Shown: positions 15,250 through 24,420, counted from the stretch's first letter. The stretch: DNA of 64,000 nucleotides from Sphingopyxis alaskensis RB2256 (GCF_000013985.1 NC_008048.1:1922001-1986000); one strand, 5' to 3'. Translations and numbers: made by a program. The notes: generated by a model not told the origin, from the letters alone.

Positions 15250-16128
15250 ATGAGCGAACAGAAATTGCGCATCAGCTTCATCGGCACCGGCGTCATGGGC
15301 GGGCCGATGGCGGGCCACCTCGTCCGGGCGGGTCATCACCTCACCGTCTATAACCGCACGCGCGCCAGGGCCGATGCGTGGGCGGCGCGGCATGGCGGCG
15401 CGGTCGCCGTCAGTCCGGCCGACGCCGCGCGCGACGCCGACATCGTCATCGCCTGTGTCGGCAACGACGATGATCTGGCGCAGGTGACATTGGGCCGCGA
15501 CGGCGCGTTCCGGGCGATGCGCAAGGGTTCGCTGTTCATCGACCACACCACCGTCTCCGCGCGAATCGCGCGCCAACTGTCGGTCGAGGCCGCAAGTCTC
15601 GGCCTCCTCTGTCTCGACGCCCCCGTTTCGGGCGGCGAGGCGGGCGCGCAGAACGGCACGCTGTCGATCATGTGCGGGGGGACGCAAACCGCCTTCGCGG
15701 CGGCCGAGCCGGTGATGCAGGCCTATGCCGCGCGAATGGTCCACATCGGCGGCCCCGGCGCGGGGCAGACGACCAAGATGGTCAACCAGATCGCGATCGC
15801 GGGCGTGCTGCAAGGATTGTCCGAGGCGTTGCGCTTTGCGCAGGCGTCGAAGCTCGATACCGACAAGGTGTTCGAGGCGGTGTCGGGCGGCGCGGCGGCA
15901 AGCTGGCAAATGCTCAACCGCTGGAGCACGATGGCGAAGGACGAATTCGACTTCGGTTTCGCGGTCGACTGGATGCGCAAGGATCTGGGCCTCGCGATCG
16001 ACGAAGCGCGCGTCAACGGCGCGACCCTGCCGGTCGCCAGCCTCGTCGATCAATTCTACGCCGATGTGCAAAAGGTCGGCGGCGGGCGCAAGGACACGAG
16101 CTCGCTCGTGACGCGGCTGCCGAAATGA
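15250..16128 (+). CDS. NAD(P)-dependent oxidoreductase, 3-hydroxyisobutyrate dehydrogenase family
   Basis: A 292-residue beta-hydroxyacid dehydrogenase. The Rossmann motif ISFIGTGVMGGPMAGHL is at the N-terminus; LDAPVSGGEAGAQNGTL is the substrate-binding signature, and GAGQTTKMVNQ holds the catalytic lysine (KxxN). Members oxidise 3-hydroxyisobutyrate, tartronate semialdehyde or similar short hydroxyacids, or reduce succinic semialdehyde; the substrate here is undetermined. The ATG at 15250 fits the family start. It overlaps the following amidohydrolase by 4 bases (ATGA), indicating an operon. Confidence 0.9.
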   Translation: MSEQKLRISFIGTGVMGGPMAGHLVRAGHHLTVYNRTRARADAWAARHGGAVAVSPADAARDADIVIACVGNDDDLAQVTLGRDGAFRAMRKGSLFIDHTTVSARIARQLSVEAASLGLLCLDAPVSGGEAGAQNGTLSIMCGGTQTAFAAAEPVMQAYAARMVHIGGPGAGQTTKMVNQIAIAGVLQGLSEALRFAQASKLDTDKVFEAVSGGAAASWQMLNRWSTMAKDEFDFGFAVDWMRKDLGLAIDEARVNGATLPVASLVDQFYADVQKVGGGRKDTSSLVTRLPK

Positions 16129-17789
16129 AGCGCCTTATCCTGACCGCGCTGGCCCTCACCCTCGCCGCCCCCGCGCACGCCGATACGCTGGTCGACAATG
16201 TCAACGGCATCACGCTCGACAGGGACGGCAAGCTCGTCCGCTTTACCGGCCTTGTGATCGACGGCGAAGGCAAGGTGAAGCAGTTGCTCGACCGCAAGGA
16301 CAAGCGCCCCGAGCGCCCCGATTTCAAGGAGGATGGAAAGGGCCGGACGCTGATTCCCGGCCTGATCGACGCGCACGGGCATGTCATGGGGCTTGGTTTC
16401 CAGCTGATGCTGCTCGACCTCAGCGACACGAACAGCCTGGCCGAGGCGCAGGCGGCGATCCGCCGATATGCCGCCGAAAATCCCGAAATGCCGTGGATCA
16501 TCGGGCGCGGCTGGAATCAGGAGAAATGGGGACTCGGCCGCTTCCCGACCGCCGCCGACCTCGACGCCGCGGTGTCCAACCGCCCCGTCTGGCTCGAGCG
16601 CGTCGACGGCCATGCAGGCTGGGCGAACAGCGCGGCGATGGCGGCGGCAAAGGTCACCGCGGCGAGCAAGTCGCCCGAAGGCGGACGGATCGAGATGGCC
16701 GATGGCAAACCGTCGGGCGTCTTCGTCGATGCCGCGATGAGCCTGATCGACGTTGCCAAACCCAGGCCGCTCGCGCGCGATCTCGACCGAGCGCTCTATC
16801 TGGCGCAGCAAAAATTGCTCGAACAGGGGATCACCGCGATCGCCGACATGGGCACGACGATCGCCGAATGGCAGGCGTATCGCCGCGCGGGCGACAAGAA
16901 ACAGCTTGCGGTGCGCATCCTCTCCTATGGCGGCGACATCGACAATATGGCGATCATCGCGGGCAGCGAACCGACGCCCTGGCTTTACGACGACCGCCTG
17001 CGCATGGTGGGCGTGAAGCTCTATCTCGACGGCGCGCTCGGTTCGCGCGGCGCGTGGCTGAAGGCGCCCTATACCGATGCGCCGGGGCAGAAAGGCCTGC
17101 CCCTGCTCACCCCCGCGCAGCTCCGCAACAAGATGGTGCGCGCGTCGATGGACAGGTTCCAGGTCGCGATCCACGCTATCGGCGACGCCGCCAATGCCGA
17201 GGCGCTGGCCGCCATTGCCGACCTCGACGCCGACCTTCCCGGCGAGCGGCGCTGGCGCATCGAACATGCGCAGGTGATTGACCCCGCCGACATGGCGCGC
17301 TTCGCCAGCCTGAAGGTCGTCGCCTCGATGCAGCCGGTGCATCAGACGAGCGACCGGCTGATGGCCGAAGCGCGGCTCGGCCCCGATCGCCTCGCGGGCG
17401 CCTATGCGTGGCGCAGCCTCGAAACGGCGGGCGTCCGCCTTGCCTTCGGCTCCGACGTGCCGGTCGAAAGCGCCAATCCGTTCGCTGGGCTCGCTGCGGC
17501 GATCTCGCGCACCGATGCCGCGGGCCAGCCGTTCGGCGGCTGGCACCCCGAGGAAGCGGTGAGCCGCGAGACCGCGCTCGACGGCTTCACCCGCACCGCG
17601 GCTTATGCCGGCTTTGCCGAGGACCGCATCGGCACGTTGATGCCAGGGATGCGCGCTGACTTCCTGATCGTCGATACCGACCCGATGATGGCAAGCCCCG
17701 ACGAGATCCGCCGCATGACCCCGCTCGAAACCTGGATCGGTGGCTATCGCTATTACAAGAAGAAGGAGGGTGCGACGATTGGCCGTTGA
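16125..17789 (+). CDS. Exported amidohydrolase family 3 (YtcJ/LAF3-like)
   Basis: A 554-residue metal-dependent amidohydrolase. It has a clear signal peptide (ILTALALTLAAPAHADT, cleavage near residue 20). IPGLIDAHGHVMGLG is the metal-binding HxH motif at the start of the TIM barrel, AIHAIGDAANAEAL and RIEHAQVIDP carry further metal or catalytic histidines, and FGSDVPVESANP the final aspartate. Family 3 members hydrolyse N-acyl or amide bonds of varied substrates, mostly unknown. It is coupled to the dehydrogenase upstream (ATGA) and overlaps the start of the oxidase downstream. Confidence 0.88.
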   Translation: MKRLILTALALTLAAPAHADTLVDNVNGITLDRDGKLVRFTGLVIDGEGKVKQLLDRKDKRPERPDFKEDGKGRTLIPGLIDAHGHVMGLGFQLMLLDLSDTNSLAEAQAAIRRYAAENPEMPWIIGRGWNQEKWGLGRFPTAADLDAAVSNRPVWLERVDGHAGWANSAAMAAAKVTAASKSPEGGRIEMADGKPSGVFVDAAMSLIDVAKPRPLARDLDRALYLAQQKLLEQGITAIADMGTTIAEWQAYRRAGDKKQLAVRILSYGGDIDNMAIIAGSEPTPWLYDDRLRMVGVKLYLDGALGSRGAWLKAPYTDAPGQKGLPLLTPAQLRNKMVRASMDRFQVAIHAIGDAANAEALAAIADLDADLPGERRWRIEHAQVIDPADMARFASLKVVASMQPVHQTSDRLMAEARLGPDRLAGAYAWRSLETAGVRLAFGSDVPVESANPFAGLAAAISRTDAAGQPFGGWHPEEAVSRETALDGFTRTAAYAGFAEDRIGTLMPGMRADFLIVDTDPMMASPDEIRRMTPLETWIGGYRYYKKKEGATIGR

Positions 17790-19047
17790 TCCCCCCTCCA
17801 GACGCGCTTTGCTCACCGGCCTCGCCGCGCTGCCCGTTGCGGCGAGCGCGGCGGCGGCCGAGCGCAAGGAGCGCCGATCGAAAAAGCGCAAAGCGCCGCG
17901 ACCAAAGGTCCAGCATGTCGACGTCGCAATCATCGGCGCAGGCGTCTTCGGCGCGTGGACCGCGTGGCACCTTGTCCGCGCCGGGAAGAGTGTGCGGCTG
18001 TTCGACGCCTATGGCGCGGGCAACGCGCGCTCCTCCTCCGGCGGGGAAAGCCGCGTGATCCGAATGGGTTATGGTGCGGACAGCCTTTATTCGCAGATGG
18101 CACGCGAATCGCTGCCCTATTGGAAGGCCTTATCCGACACCGCCAGCGCGCCGATCTTTCACAACACCGGCGTGCTGTGGTTTGCGCCGCAGGGCGAAGC
18201 CTATACCGCCCAGTCGCTGGCGTGGTTACAAGCCAACCGCGTCGACCACGAGCATGGCGACGTCCGCTGGCTCCAGACCAAATATCGCCAGATCCAATTC
18301 TATCAGGGCGAAACGGGCATCCTCGAAACCGAGGCGGGCGCGCTGATCGCCGCGCGCGGGGTGCAGGAAGTGACCGCCGATGCGGGGGTGGAGGTCGAGC
18401 GCGTCGTCATGCCCGCACCGCTTTTTTCCAAGCGGGTCAAGCGTCACGCGCTTCCCGACGGCGGCACCGCCGACCATCTCGTCTATTGCGCGGGGCCGTG
18501 GCTCGCTGAAATCTTCCCGCAGCAATTGACGGGACGGATCGTCGCGACGCGGCAGGAGGTCTATCATTTCGGCGCGCCGCAGGGCGACACGCGCTTCGCC
18601 CCGCCTGAACTGCCCGTCTGGGCCGATTTCAACAACGGCCGCATCGTCTATGGCATCCCCGACCTTGAGGGGGCGGGGTTCAAGATCGCTTTCGACACGC
18701 ACGGCCCGGTGATCGACCCCGACACGATGGAGCGCGAGCCGACCCCCGCGGGAATCGCCGCGGCGCGCGCCTATGTCGCGCGGCGCTTTCCCGGCCTTGC
18801 GGGGGCGCCGCTGATCGGCGCGCGCGTCTGCCAATATGAGAACAGCGCGAACGGCGATTATCTGCTCGACCGCTTTCCGGGGCAGGAGCGCGTGTGGCTC
18901 GTCGGCGCCGGGTCGGGGCACGGGTTCAAGAATGGCCCCGCGGTCGGCAAGCGCGTCGCGGCGCATATTCTAGACAAGGATCTGGCCATCGAACCGCGTT
19001 TCAGTTTCGCGAGCAAGGGCACGGTGGCGGGCCGGACGGTGTTCTGA
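17779..19047 (+). CDS. Tat-exported FAD-dependent oxidoreductase (DAO/sarcosine oxidase-like)
   Basis: A 422-residue protein. The TTG at 17779 is chosen because GAAGGAGGG ends 8 bases upstream; it starts inside the last codons of the amidohydrolase. The N-terminus is a twin-arginine signal (PSRRALLTGLAALPVAASA), followed by an unusual lysine/arginine-rich linker (about residues 29-43). The FAD-binding motif VAIIGAGVFGAWTAWHL comes next; SSGGESRVIRMGYG and the C-terminal GAGSGHGFKNGPAVG match the monomeric sarcosine oxidase / N-methyltryptophan oxidase branch. An amine or amino acid substrate in the periplasm is inferred. No cysteine typical of covalent flavin attachment was identified with certainty. 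Confidence 0.85.
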   Translation: MAVDPPSRRALLTGLAALPVAASAAAAERKERRSKKRKAPRPKVQHVDVAIIGAGVFGAWTAWHLVRAGKSVRLFDAYGAGNARSSSGGESRVIRMGYGADSLYSQMARESLPYWKALSDTASAPIFHNTGVLWFAPQGEAYTAQSLAWLQANRVDHEHGDVRWLQTKYRQIQFYQGETGILETEAGALIAARGVQEVTADAGVEVERVVMPAPLFSKRVKRHALPDGGTADHLVYCAGPWLAEIFPQQLTGRIVATRQEVYHFGAPQGDTRFAPPELPVWADFNNGRIVYGIPDLEGAGFKIAFDTHGPVIDPDTMEREPTPAGIAAARAYVARRFPGLAGAPLIGARVCQYENSANGDYLLDRFPGQERVWLVGAGSGHGFKNGPAVGKRVAAHILDKDLAIEPRFSFASKGTVAGRTVF

Positions 19048-19068
19048 TGAGCCCCTGCTCCATCATTC

Positions 19069-19144
19069 GTCATCCCGGCGAAGGCCGGGATCTCGCCGGT
19101 GCGGTTCCACGAGAGGGTGAGATCCCGGCCTTCGCCGGGATGAC
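19069..19144. repeat. Palindromic intergenic repeat, family A
   Basis: GTCATCCCGGCGAAGGCCGG at the left and its exact counterpart CCGGCCTTCGCCGGGATGAC at the right, so both ends fold inwardly and with each other; about 30 bases lie between the hairpins. It is nearly identical in its arms to the copies at 26469 and 40387. Confidence 0.85.
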
Positions 19145-19165
19145 GATGTAAGGGGACAGACAAGC

Positions 19166-20314
19166 GTGCGCCTGACCGACTGCCACAACATCGACGATTT
19201 CCGCGCGCTCGCTCGGCGGCGCCTGCCCTGGCCGGTGTTCGACTATATCGACGGCGCCGCCGACGACGAGGTCACGCGCCGCCGCAACCGCGACGCCTTC
19301 GATCAGTGCGACCTTATCCCGCGCGTGCTCGCGGGCGTCGAAAGCGTCGATATGCGCACGACGCTCTTCGGGCGCGAAATGGCGATGCCGCTGTTCCTGT
19401 CGCCCACCGCGCTGCAACGCCTGTTCCACTGGCAGGGCGAGCGCGCGGTGCTCCGCGCCGCCGCGAACGCCGGGACGATGGCGGGTATCTCCAGCCTCGC
19501 GACGATCGGCCTCGCCGAAGCGGGCGCGCTGACCGATGGCCCCAAGCTGTTCCAGCTTTATGTCCACAAGGACGAGGGGCTCAACCGCGCGATGCTGGAC
19601 GCCGCGCGCGACGCGAAGTTTGACGCCGTCGCGCTCACGGTCGATACGATCGTGGGCGGCAACCGCGAACGCTGCCTGCGCTCTGGCTTTACCTCGCCGC
19701 CGCGCTTCACGCCGGGCAATATGCTGAGCTACGCCGCGCGACCGGGCTGGGGTCTCGATTATCTGCTACGCGAAAAGTTCAGCCTGCCGAACCTTGCGAC
19801 GCATGTGTCCGAAGGGTCGAGCGTCCCCAAATCGGTCGCCGACTATTTCACCTCGATGCTCGACCAGAGCCTCGACTGGAAGCGCGTCGAGGCGATCCGC
19901 CGGCAATGGGACGGCCCCTTCTGCCTCAAGGGCATCGTCGCGGTCGAGGATGCGAAGCGCGCCGCCGACATCGGCGCCACCGCGATCATGGTGTCGAACC
20001 ATGGCGGACGCCAGCTCGACGGCAGCATCGCACCCTTCGACGCGCTCGCGGGAATCGTCGATGCGGTCGGCGACCGGGTCGAGGTGATCTGCGACGGCGG
20101 CATCACGCGCGGCACGCATGTGCTGAAAGCGCTGTCGGCCGGCGCCAAAGCCTGCTCGGGCGGCCGCCTCTATCTCTACGCGCTCGCCGCGGCGGGCGAG
20201 GATGGCGTCGCGCGCGCGATCGCGCTGCTGCGCGCCGAGATCGAGCGTGGCATGAAGCTGATGGGGGCCCGGACCCTCGCCGATCTCGGCGCCGATAATC
20301 TGCGCTGGCGCTGA
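19166..20314 (+). CDS. lldD: FMN-dependent alpha-hydroxyacid dehydrogenase (L-lactate dehydrogenase type)
   Basis: A 382-residue flavin enzyme of the LldD / glycolate oxidase family that oxidises L-lactate or a similar 2-hydroxyacid and passes electrons to the quinone pool or oxygen. VSNHGGRQLDG contains the catalytic histidine and arginine, KLFQLYVHKDE and LTVDTIVGGNRERCLRSGF form the FMN site, and VICDGGITRGTHVLKAL binds the phosphate. The start is GTG. The extended loop before SVADYFTSMLDQSLDW matches membrane-associated members. lldD is the best-fitting symbol, but the exact hydroxyacid is not proven. A family A repeat separates it from the Tat oxidase upstream. Confidence 0.85.
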   Translation: MRLTDCHNIDDFRALARRRLPWPVFDYIDGAADDEVTRRRNRDAFDQCDLIPRVLAGVESVDMRTTLFGREMAMPLFLSPTALQRLFHWQGERAVLRAAANAGTMAGISSLATIGLAEAGALTDGPKLFQLYVHKDEGLNRAMLDAARDAKFDAVALTVDTIVGGNRERCLRSGFTSPPRFTPGNMLSYAARPGWGLDYLLREKFSLPNLATHVSEGSSVPKSVADYFTSMLDQSLDWKRVEAIRRQWDGPFCLKGIVAVEDAKRAADIGATAIMVSNHGGRQLDGSIAPFDALAGIVDAVGDRVEVICDGGITRGTHVLKALSAGAKACSGGRLYLYALAAAGEDGVARAIALLRAEIERGMKLMGARTLADLGADNLRWR

Positions 20315-20326
20315 CCTTCCCCCTTC

Positions 20327-20411
20327 GTCATCCCCGCGAAAGCGGGGACCCAGTTCCAGCGCCGCATGGACAACCAACTTGGCGGAGGGTTCCCGCTTTC
20401 GCGCGAATGAC
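20327..20411. repeat. Palindromic intergenic repeat, family A (imperfect)
   Basis: GTCATCCCCGCGAAAGCGGGGACCC at the left pairs with GGGTTCCCGCTTTCGCGCGAATGAC at the right, with a few mismatches, around about 35 unrelated bases. It follows lldD and precedes the shared terminator. Confidence 0.75.
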
Positions 20412-20452
20412 GATGGACGAATCCTGCCGTCGCTCCCAGCTTTCGCGCAACA

Positions 20453-20484
20453 AAGGGGACGGCCTCCCCCGAAGCCGTCCCCTT
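20453..20484. terminator. Bidirectional hairpin terminator between lldD and the TorF porin
   Basis: AAGGGGACGGC (20453-20463) and GCCGTCCCCTT (20474-20484) form a perfect 11 bp stem with a 10-base loop between two convergent genes. On the minus strand the stem ends in a short T stretch, suiting termination of the porin gene. Confidence 0.65.
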
Positions 20485-20510
20485 CGCGTGGCCGCGGACC
20501 CGCTAGGTCG

Positions 20511-21266
20511 TCAGAAGGACGCGCCGAGTGTGAACACCACGGTCGGATCGTACAGCGTATCGACCGCCTTCACCCCCGTCTTCGGGACGTCGGTGTCGAT
20601 ATATTGCGCCGAGAAAGTCAGCGGCCCCGCGGCGAAGGACGCGCCGAGCGACCAGTCGACATATTGGCCGTCGGGCGACACGAGGCCGAGCGAGCCGTCA
20701 TTATAGCCGATCCCCGCGGTCAGCGTGACCGGGGTGTTCGGAATGCCAAAACCGGCGCCGAGGTTCAGATAGATATTGTCCTGGTCGCCGAGTGAATCCT
20801 GCTTGGGCGCATAAGCGACCATGCCGGTGATCGAGACGGGGCCGATGTCGTGCGACAGCTTGCCGATGCCCTCGAAATAGTCGGTCGGCGCGCCGCCATC
20901 GTCGCTGCCGGGATAGGTATACCAGGTCACGCCGATGTCGGCGGTCGTGCCCGGCGCGATTTCGGTGTTGAAACCGCCATAGACGTCGAGCTCGAACTTG
21001 CCATAGGCCGGGCTGTCGGGAAGCGACGAGCCCCAGACGCCGGCATAGAAGCCGCTTTCATGCGAAACGGTCAGCGTCGGCTGCACCGCGACCTTTTCGT
21101 TCGACAGCGAAATGCCGCGGAAGCGATAGTCGCTCGTCACCGCAATGCCGCCCGAAAGCGTGAAGGGGCCGCTGGCTTCTGCTTCTTCTTCCTGAGCGAA
21201 GGCGGGCGTCGACATTGCCGACGCGGCGAGCAGCATGCCGAAACACGCTTTGGTAAGAAACTTCAT
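20511..21266 (-). CDS. TorF family putative outer-membrane porin
   Basis: A 251-residue outer-membrane beta-barrel with a signal peptide (MKFLTKACFGMLLAASAMSTPAFA) cleaved before an acidic QEEEAEA stretch. The conserved family opening FTLSGGIAVTSDYRFRGISLSN, and amphipathic strands alternating with glycine and aromatic residues up to a C-terminal FTLGASF ending in phenylalanine, match the TorF/TIGR02001 family common in sphingomonads and other proteobacteria. Transport substrate unknown. A GGGGGAT element precedes the ATG at 21266. A perfect hairpin downstream probably terminates it. Confidence 0.88.
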   Translation of the reverse strand: MKFLTKACFGMLLAASAMSTPAFAQEEEAEASGPFTLSGGIAVTSDYRFRGISLSNEKVAVQPTLTVSHESGFYAGVWGSSLPDSPAYGKFELDVYGGFNTEIAPGTTADIGVTWYTYPGSDDGGAPTDYFEGIGKLSHDIGPVSITGMVAYAPKQDSLGDQDNIYLNLGAGFGIPNTPVTLTAGIGYNDGSLGLVSPDGQYVDWSLGASFAAGPLTFSAQYIDTDVPKTGVKAVDTLYDPTVVFTLGASF

Positions 21267-21524
21267 GGGTGATCCCCCTAAATGGTCAAACGGATCGTCC
21301 CAGCCTGCCGGACGCGTCCACACCTCTTTTTGCGGGTCTGTGACGGCGAACGATTCGAAATTGCCGATTTTGCTGCGACGCACAAACGAAAATTGCTCGA
21401 ATGTTACGAATCGCTATCAAACTGTGTCTTTCCAGCAACAATCCGTCCCCCACGCGCCGGGCTTTGCCAAGCCGCGCGCAGCCAGCTAAAGAGCGCGCAT
21501 ATCCCCCTCTGCGAGCCATTAGCA

Positions 21525-22676
21525 ATGAGCGATCATAATCCCGGCCTGCGCCCCTGGCGCGACATTGCACGGCGGACGAGCCGCCAGATCATGGTCGGAA
21601 ACGTCCCCGTCGGCGGCGGCGCGCCGATCAGCGTGCAGACAATGACCAACACGCTGACGAGCGATCCGGCGCAGACGATCGACCAGATCCGCCGCTGCGA
21701 GGACGCCGGCGCCGACCTGATCCGCGTCTCGTGCCCCGACACCGATTCGACCGCGGCGCTCGGCAAGATCGTCCGCGCGGCGCGCATTCCGATCATCGCC
21801 GACATCCATTTCCACTATAAGCGCGCATTGGAAGCCGCCGACGCCGGCGCCGCCTGCCTGCGCATCAACCCCGGCAATATCGGCTCGTCGGAACGCGTCG
21901 GCGAGGTCGTGCGCGCCGCCAAGGCGAACGGCTGCGCGATCCGCATCGGCGTCAACGCCGGCAGCCTCGAGAAGGACCTGCTCGAAAAATATGGCGAGCC
22001 CTGCCCCGAGGCGCTCGTCGAAAGCGCGCTCGACCATATCAAGCTGCTGCAGGACCATGATTTCCACGACTACAAGGTCGCGGTGAAGGCGAGCGACGTC
22101 TTCCTCGCGGTCGCCGCCTATGCGCAGCTCGCCGACGCGGTCGACTGCCCGCTGCACCTCGGCATCACCGAGGCGGGCGGGCTGATCGGTGGCACGGTGA
22201 AAAGCGCGCTCGGCATCGGCAACCTGCTCTGGGCCGGGATCGGCGACACGATCCGCGTTTCGCTTTCGGCGGAACCCGAAGAGGAAGTACGCGTCGGCTA
22301 CGAGATACTGAAATCGCTGGGCCTCAGAACCCGCGGCGTGCGCGTCGTCTCCTGCCCCAGCTGCGCACGACAGGGTTTCGACGTCATCCGCACCGTCCAG
22401 GCGCTCGAGGACGCGCTCGGCCACATCAAGACGCCGATGTCGCTCTCGGTCCTCGGCTGCGTCGTCAACGGCCCCGGCGAAGCGCGCGAGACCGACATCG
22501 GCATCACCGGCGGCGGCAACGGCAGGCATATGGTCTATCTCTCGGGCGTCACCGACCACCATGTCGAGGACGCCGACATGATCGCGCACATCGTCAGGCT
22601 CGTCGAAGCCAAGGCGGCCGAGATCGAGGCGGGCAACGCGGTGAGCATGGACGTCGCGCACGGCAAGGCGGCGTAG
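21525..22676 (+). CDS. ispG: 4-hydroxy-3-methylbut-2-en-1-yl diphosphate synthase (flavodoxin/ferredoxin)
   Basis: A 383-residue iron-sulfur enzyme of the MEP isoprenoid pathway that converts 2-C-methylerythritol 2,4-cyclodiphosphate to HMBPP. The TIM-barrel domain begins at [15 protein letters not shown] and has [15 protein letters not shown] and RINPGNIG. The C-terminal [4Fe-4S] domain has cysteines in [11 protein letters not shown] and in [11 protein letters not shown], the second followed by the catalytic glutamate region. The ATG at 21525 fits the bacterial single-domain form. The 258-base gap to the divergent porin gene is relatively AT-rich and probably carries both promoters. Confidence 0.97.
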   Translation: MSDHNPGLRPWRDIARRTSRQIMVGNVPVGGGAPISVQTMTNTLTSDPAQTIDQIRRCEDAGADLIRVSCPDTDSTAALGKIVRAARIPIIADIHFHYKRALEAADAGAACLRINPGNIGSSERVGEVVRAAKANGCAIRIGVNAGSLEKDLLEKYGEPCPEALVESALDHIKLLQDHDFHDYKVAVKASDVFLAVAAYAQLADAVDCPLHLGITEAGGLIGGTVKSALGIGNLLWAGIGDTIRVSLSAEPEEEVRVGYEILKSLGLRTRGVRVVSCPSCARQGFDVIRTVQALEDALGHIKTPMSLSVLGCVVNGPGEARETDIGITGGGNGRHMVYLSGVTDHHVEDADMIAHIVRLVEAKAAEIEAGNAVSMDVAHGKAA

Positions 22677-22705
22677 GGCCGATCATCCCTGCGATGCCGT
22701 CCGTT

Positions 22706-22873
22706 TTGGGGTGCGGAGCTGCCTTTCCCCTTTCCCCTCTCCCGTCGGGAGAGGGATACGCAGGCTTGGTTGCGTAGCAACCTAGCCGAAGTTGGGTGAG
22801 GGGATCACCTGTCCACCCTGAAATCTAACCTCAGGCACCCTCACCCAACCCTCTCCCAAGGGGAGAGGGCTTT
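22706..22873. repeat. Long intergenic repeat family E, copy 1 (168 bp)
   Basis: Nearly identical to 37431-37591, differing by a 7-base duplication (TTTCCCC) and two or so substitutions. Internal dyads are CCTCTCCC/GGGAGAGG, TTGCGTAGCAA, GTTGGGTGAGGG paired with CCCTCACCCAAC, and CCCTCTCC/GGAGAGGG. It takes up most of the 306-base gap after ispG; the remainder contains only the leader of the next gene. Confidence 0.9.
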
Positions 22874-22982
22874 GTGGCAGCTATCGGTCGCAAGCCGCCG
22901 CTCCCGGAACACCCAATCCCTTTTACATCCCTGTCAGCAACGATTAATCTCTCCGCATCGTCAACGGGGGGAGAGGAAATCC

Positions 22983-23906
22983 ATGTTGGGCAGGTTCGAC
23001 GCGCTGGACCGCCTCGTCCAGCTCCTGCTGCTCGCCGCGGGGCTTGGCGCGGTCGCCAATGGCGCCTTCATGCTCATTGACCCGCTCGAATGGTATGTTT
23101 TCATCCCCACGGTCGTGACGACCGGTCCGCCCAACGCGCATTTCATCCGCGACATCGGCCTGGCCTATCTGGGATCGGGCGCGATTCTCGTTTATGCCGC
23201 CGCGCACCCGATTCTCCGCTGGCGCGCCGCGCTCGTCGGCGGGCTGTGGCTGACGCTGCACGGGCTGCTTCACATCTATGAGGTGCTGGCGGGCATCTGC
23301 GGCCCCGCGACCTTCTGGGCCGATGCGCCGGGCGTTATCGGCCAGCCCGCGATGGTCATCGCCGCGCTCGCCATTCTCTTCGCGCGCCAGCGGATCGCTC
23401 CGGCGGGCATTCCGCCGCGCCTCTTCGCGCGCGCCGCCGACAGGGCGACGCGCGGCAACAGTCCCTATCTGGCCGACCTGATCGCCGCGCCCGGCCATGC
23501 CGCGGAAAAGTTCCAGCATCTGATGCCCGCGACCGCGCACCGTCATGCGGCGCCCGCCGACGCCTTTCACGCCGCGCGCATCGGCGCGACGCTCGCCGCC
23601 GACTGCGGCCCGTGCGCGCTCATCGCGGCCGACGCGGCGGTCGGCGACGGCGTGCCGCGGGCGACCGTCAACCGCCTGCTCGCCGGCACACCGCCGCCCG
23701 CGCTGGCCGACGCCTTTGCGTTCGGCCGCGGGGTCGCCGCCCACGATTTCTCGGCTGATGAGGCAGGCGCGCGGATCGAGGCCGCGCTCGGCCGAACCGT
23801 CCGCTTTGAGCTGGCGCTGACCGCCGCGACCGTGACAGCCTATCCCGCGCTCAAGCGCGGGCTCGGCTACGCCACCTCCTGCGCGCTTCACAAACTTGAG
23901 GTTTGA
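22983..23906 (+). CDS. Integral membrane protein with C-terminal CMD/AhpD-like CGPC segment
   Basis: A 307-residue two-part protein. The N-terminal half has about four membrane helices (approximately residues 10-31, 55-74, 80-103 and 113-134). The soluble C-terminal half has HAARIGATLAADCGPCALIAADAA, resembling the carboxymuconolactone decarboxylase / AhpD active-site helix but with the spacing CGPC (Cys198, Cys201), the dithiol of thioredoxins. A peroxide- or thiol-linked redox role is inferred, not shown. GGGGGAGAGG lies just before the ATG. The GNAT gene follows 31 bases downstream. No close characterised relative is recognised. Confidence 0.7.
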   Translation: MLGRFDALDRLVQLLLLAAGLGAVANGAFMLIDPLEWYVFIPTVVTTGPPNAHFIRDIGLAYLGSGAILVYAAAHPILRWRAALVGGLWLTLHGLLHIYEVLAGICGPATFWADAPGVIGQPAMVIAALAILFARQRIAPAGIPPRLFARAADRATRGNSPYLADLIAAPGHAAEKFQHLMPATAHRHAAPADAFHAARIGATLAADCGPCALIAADAAVGDGVPRATVNRLLAGTPPPALADAFAFGRGVAAHDFSADEAGARIEAALGRTVRFELALTAATVTAYPALKRGLGYATSCALHKLEV

Positions 23907-23937
23907 CAGCGGACCGAGCGCCCGACAGAGCCGCCCC

Positions 23938-24420
23938 ATGACGCTCGCCATCCGCCCCGCCACCCGTGCCGACCTGCCGCTGATCGCCGAGTTCATCCGC
24001 GACCTCGCCGAATATGAAAGACTGTCGCACGAAGTCCGCTTCGACGAAGCGAAGCTCGGCGAAAACCTCTTCGGCCCGCGCCCCTATGCCGAGGTCGTGA
24101 TCGGCGAAATCGACGGGACGCCGCAGGGCTTTGCGCTTTTCTTCCACAATTTCTCGACCTTCGAGGGGCGCCCCGGCATCTACCTGGAGGATCTGTTCGT
24201 CCGTCCCGAAGCGCGCGGATCGGGACTCGGCAAGGCGCTGCTCGCGCATCTCGCCGAACTGTGCATCGAACGCGATTGCGCACGCCTCGAATGGTGGGTG
24301 CTCGACTGGAACGAACCCAGCATCGGCTTCTACAAGAGCCTCGGCGCCAGGATGATGGACGAATGGACCGTGATGCGCGTCGATGGCGACGCGCTGACCC
24401 GGCTTTCGCGCACCACGTGA
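23938..24420 (+). CDS. GNAT-family N-acetyltransferase (diamine acetyltransferase-like)
   Basis: A 160-residue acetyltransferase. The opening LAIRPATRADLPLIAEFIRDLAEYE and IYLEDLFVRPEARGSGLGKALL, with the RGSGLGK acetyl-CoA loop, followed by WWVLDWNEPSIGFYKSLGA, match the spermidine/spermine or thialysine acetyltransferase branch. The polyamine-like substrate is inferred by similarity of these segments. It follows the membrane/CGPC gene after 31 bases and may share its transcript. Confidence 0.85.
   Translation: MTLAIRPATRADLPLIAEFIRDLAEYERLSHEVRFDEAKLGENLFGPRPYAEVVIGEIDGTPQGFALFFHNFSTFEGRPGIYLEDLFVRPEARGSGLGKALLAHLAELCIERDCARLEWWVLDWNEPSIGFYKSLGARMMDEWTVMRVDGDALTRLSRTT

Noticed and set aside
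22706..22873. Repeat arrays as a possible CRISPR
   Set aside because: The repeats are single dispersed palindromes, not short direct repeats with unique spacers, and no cas gene is present in the window.
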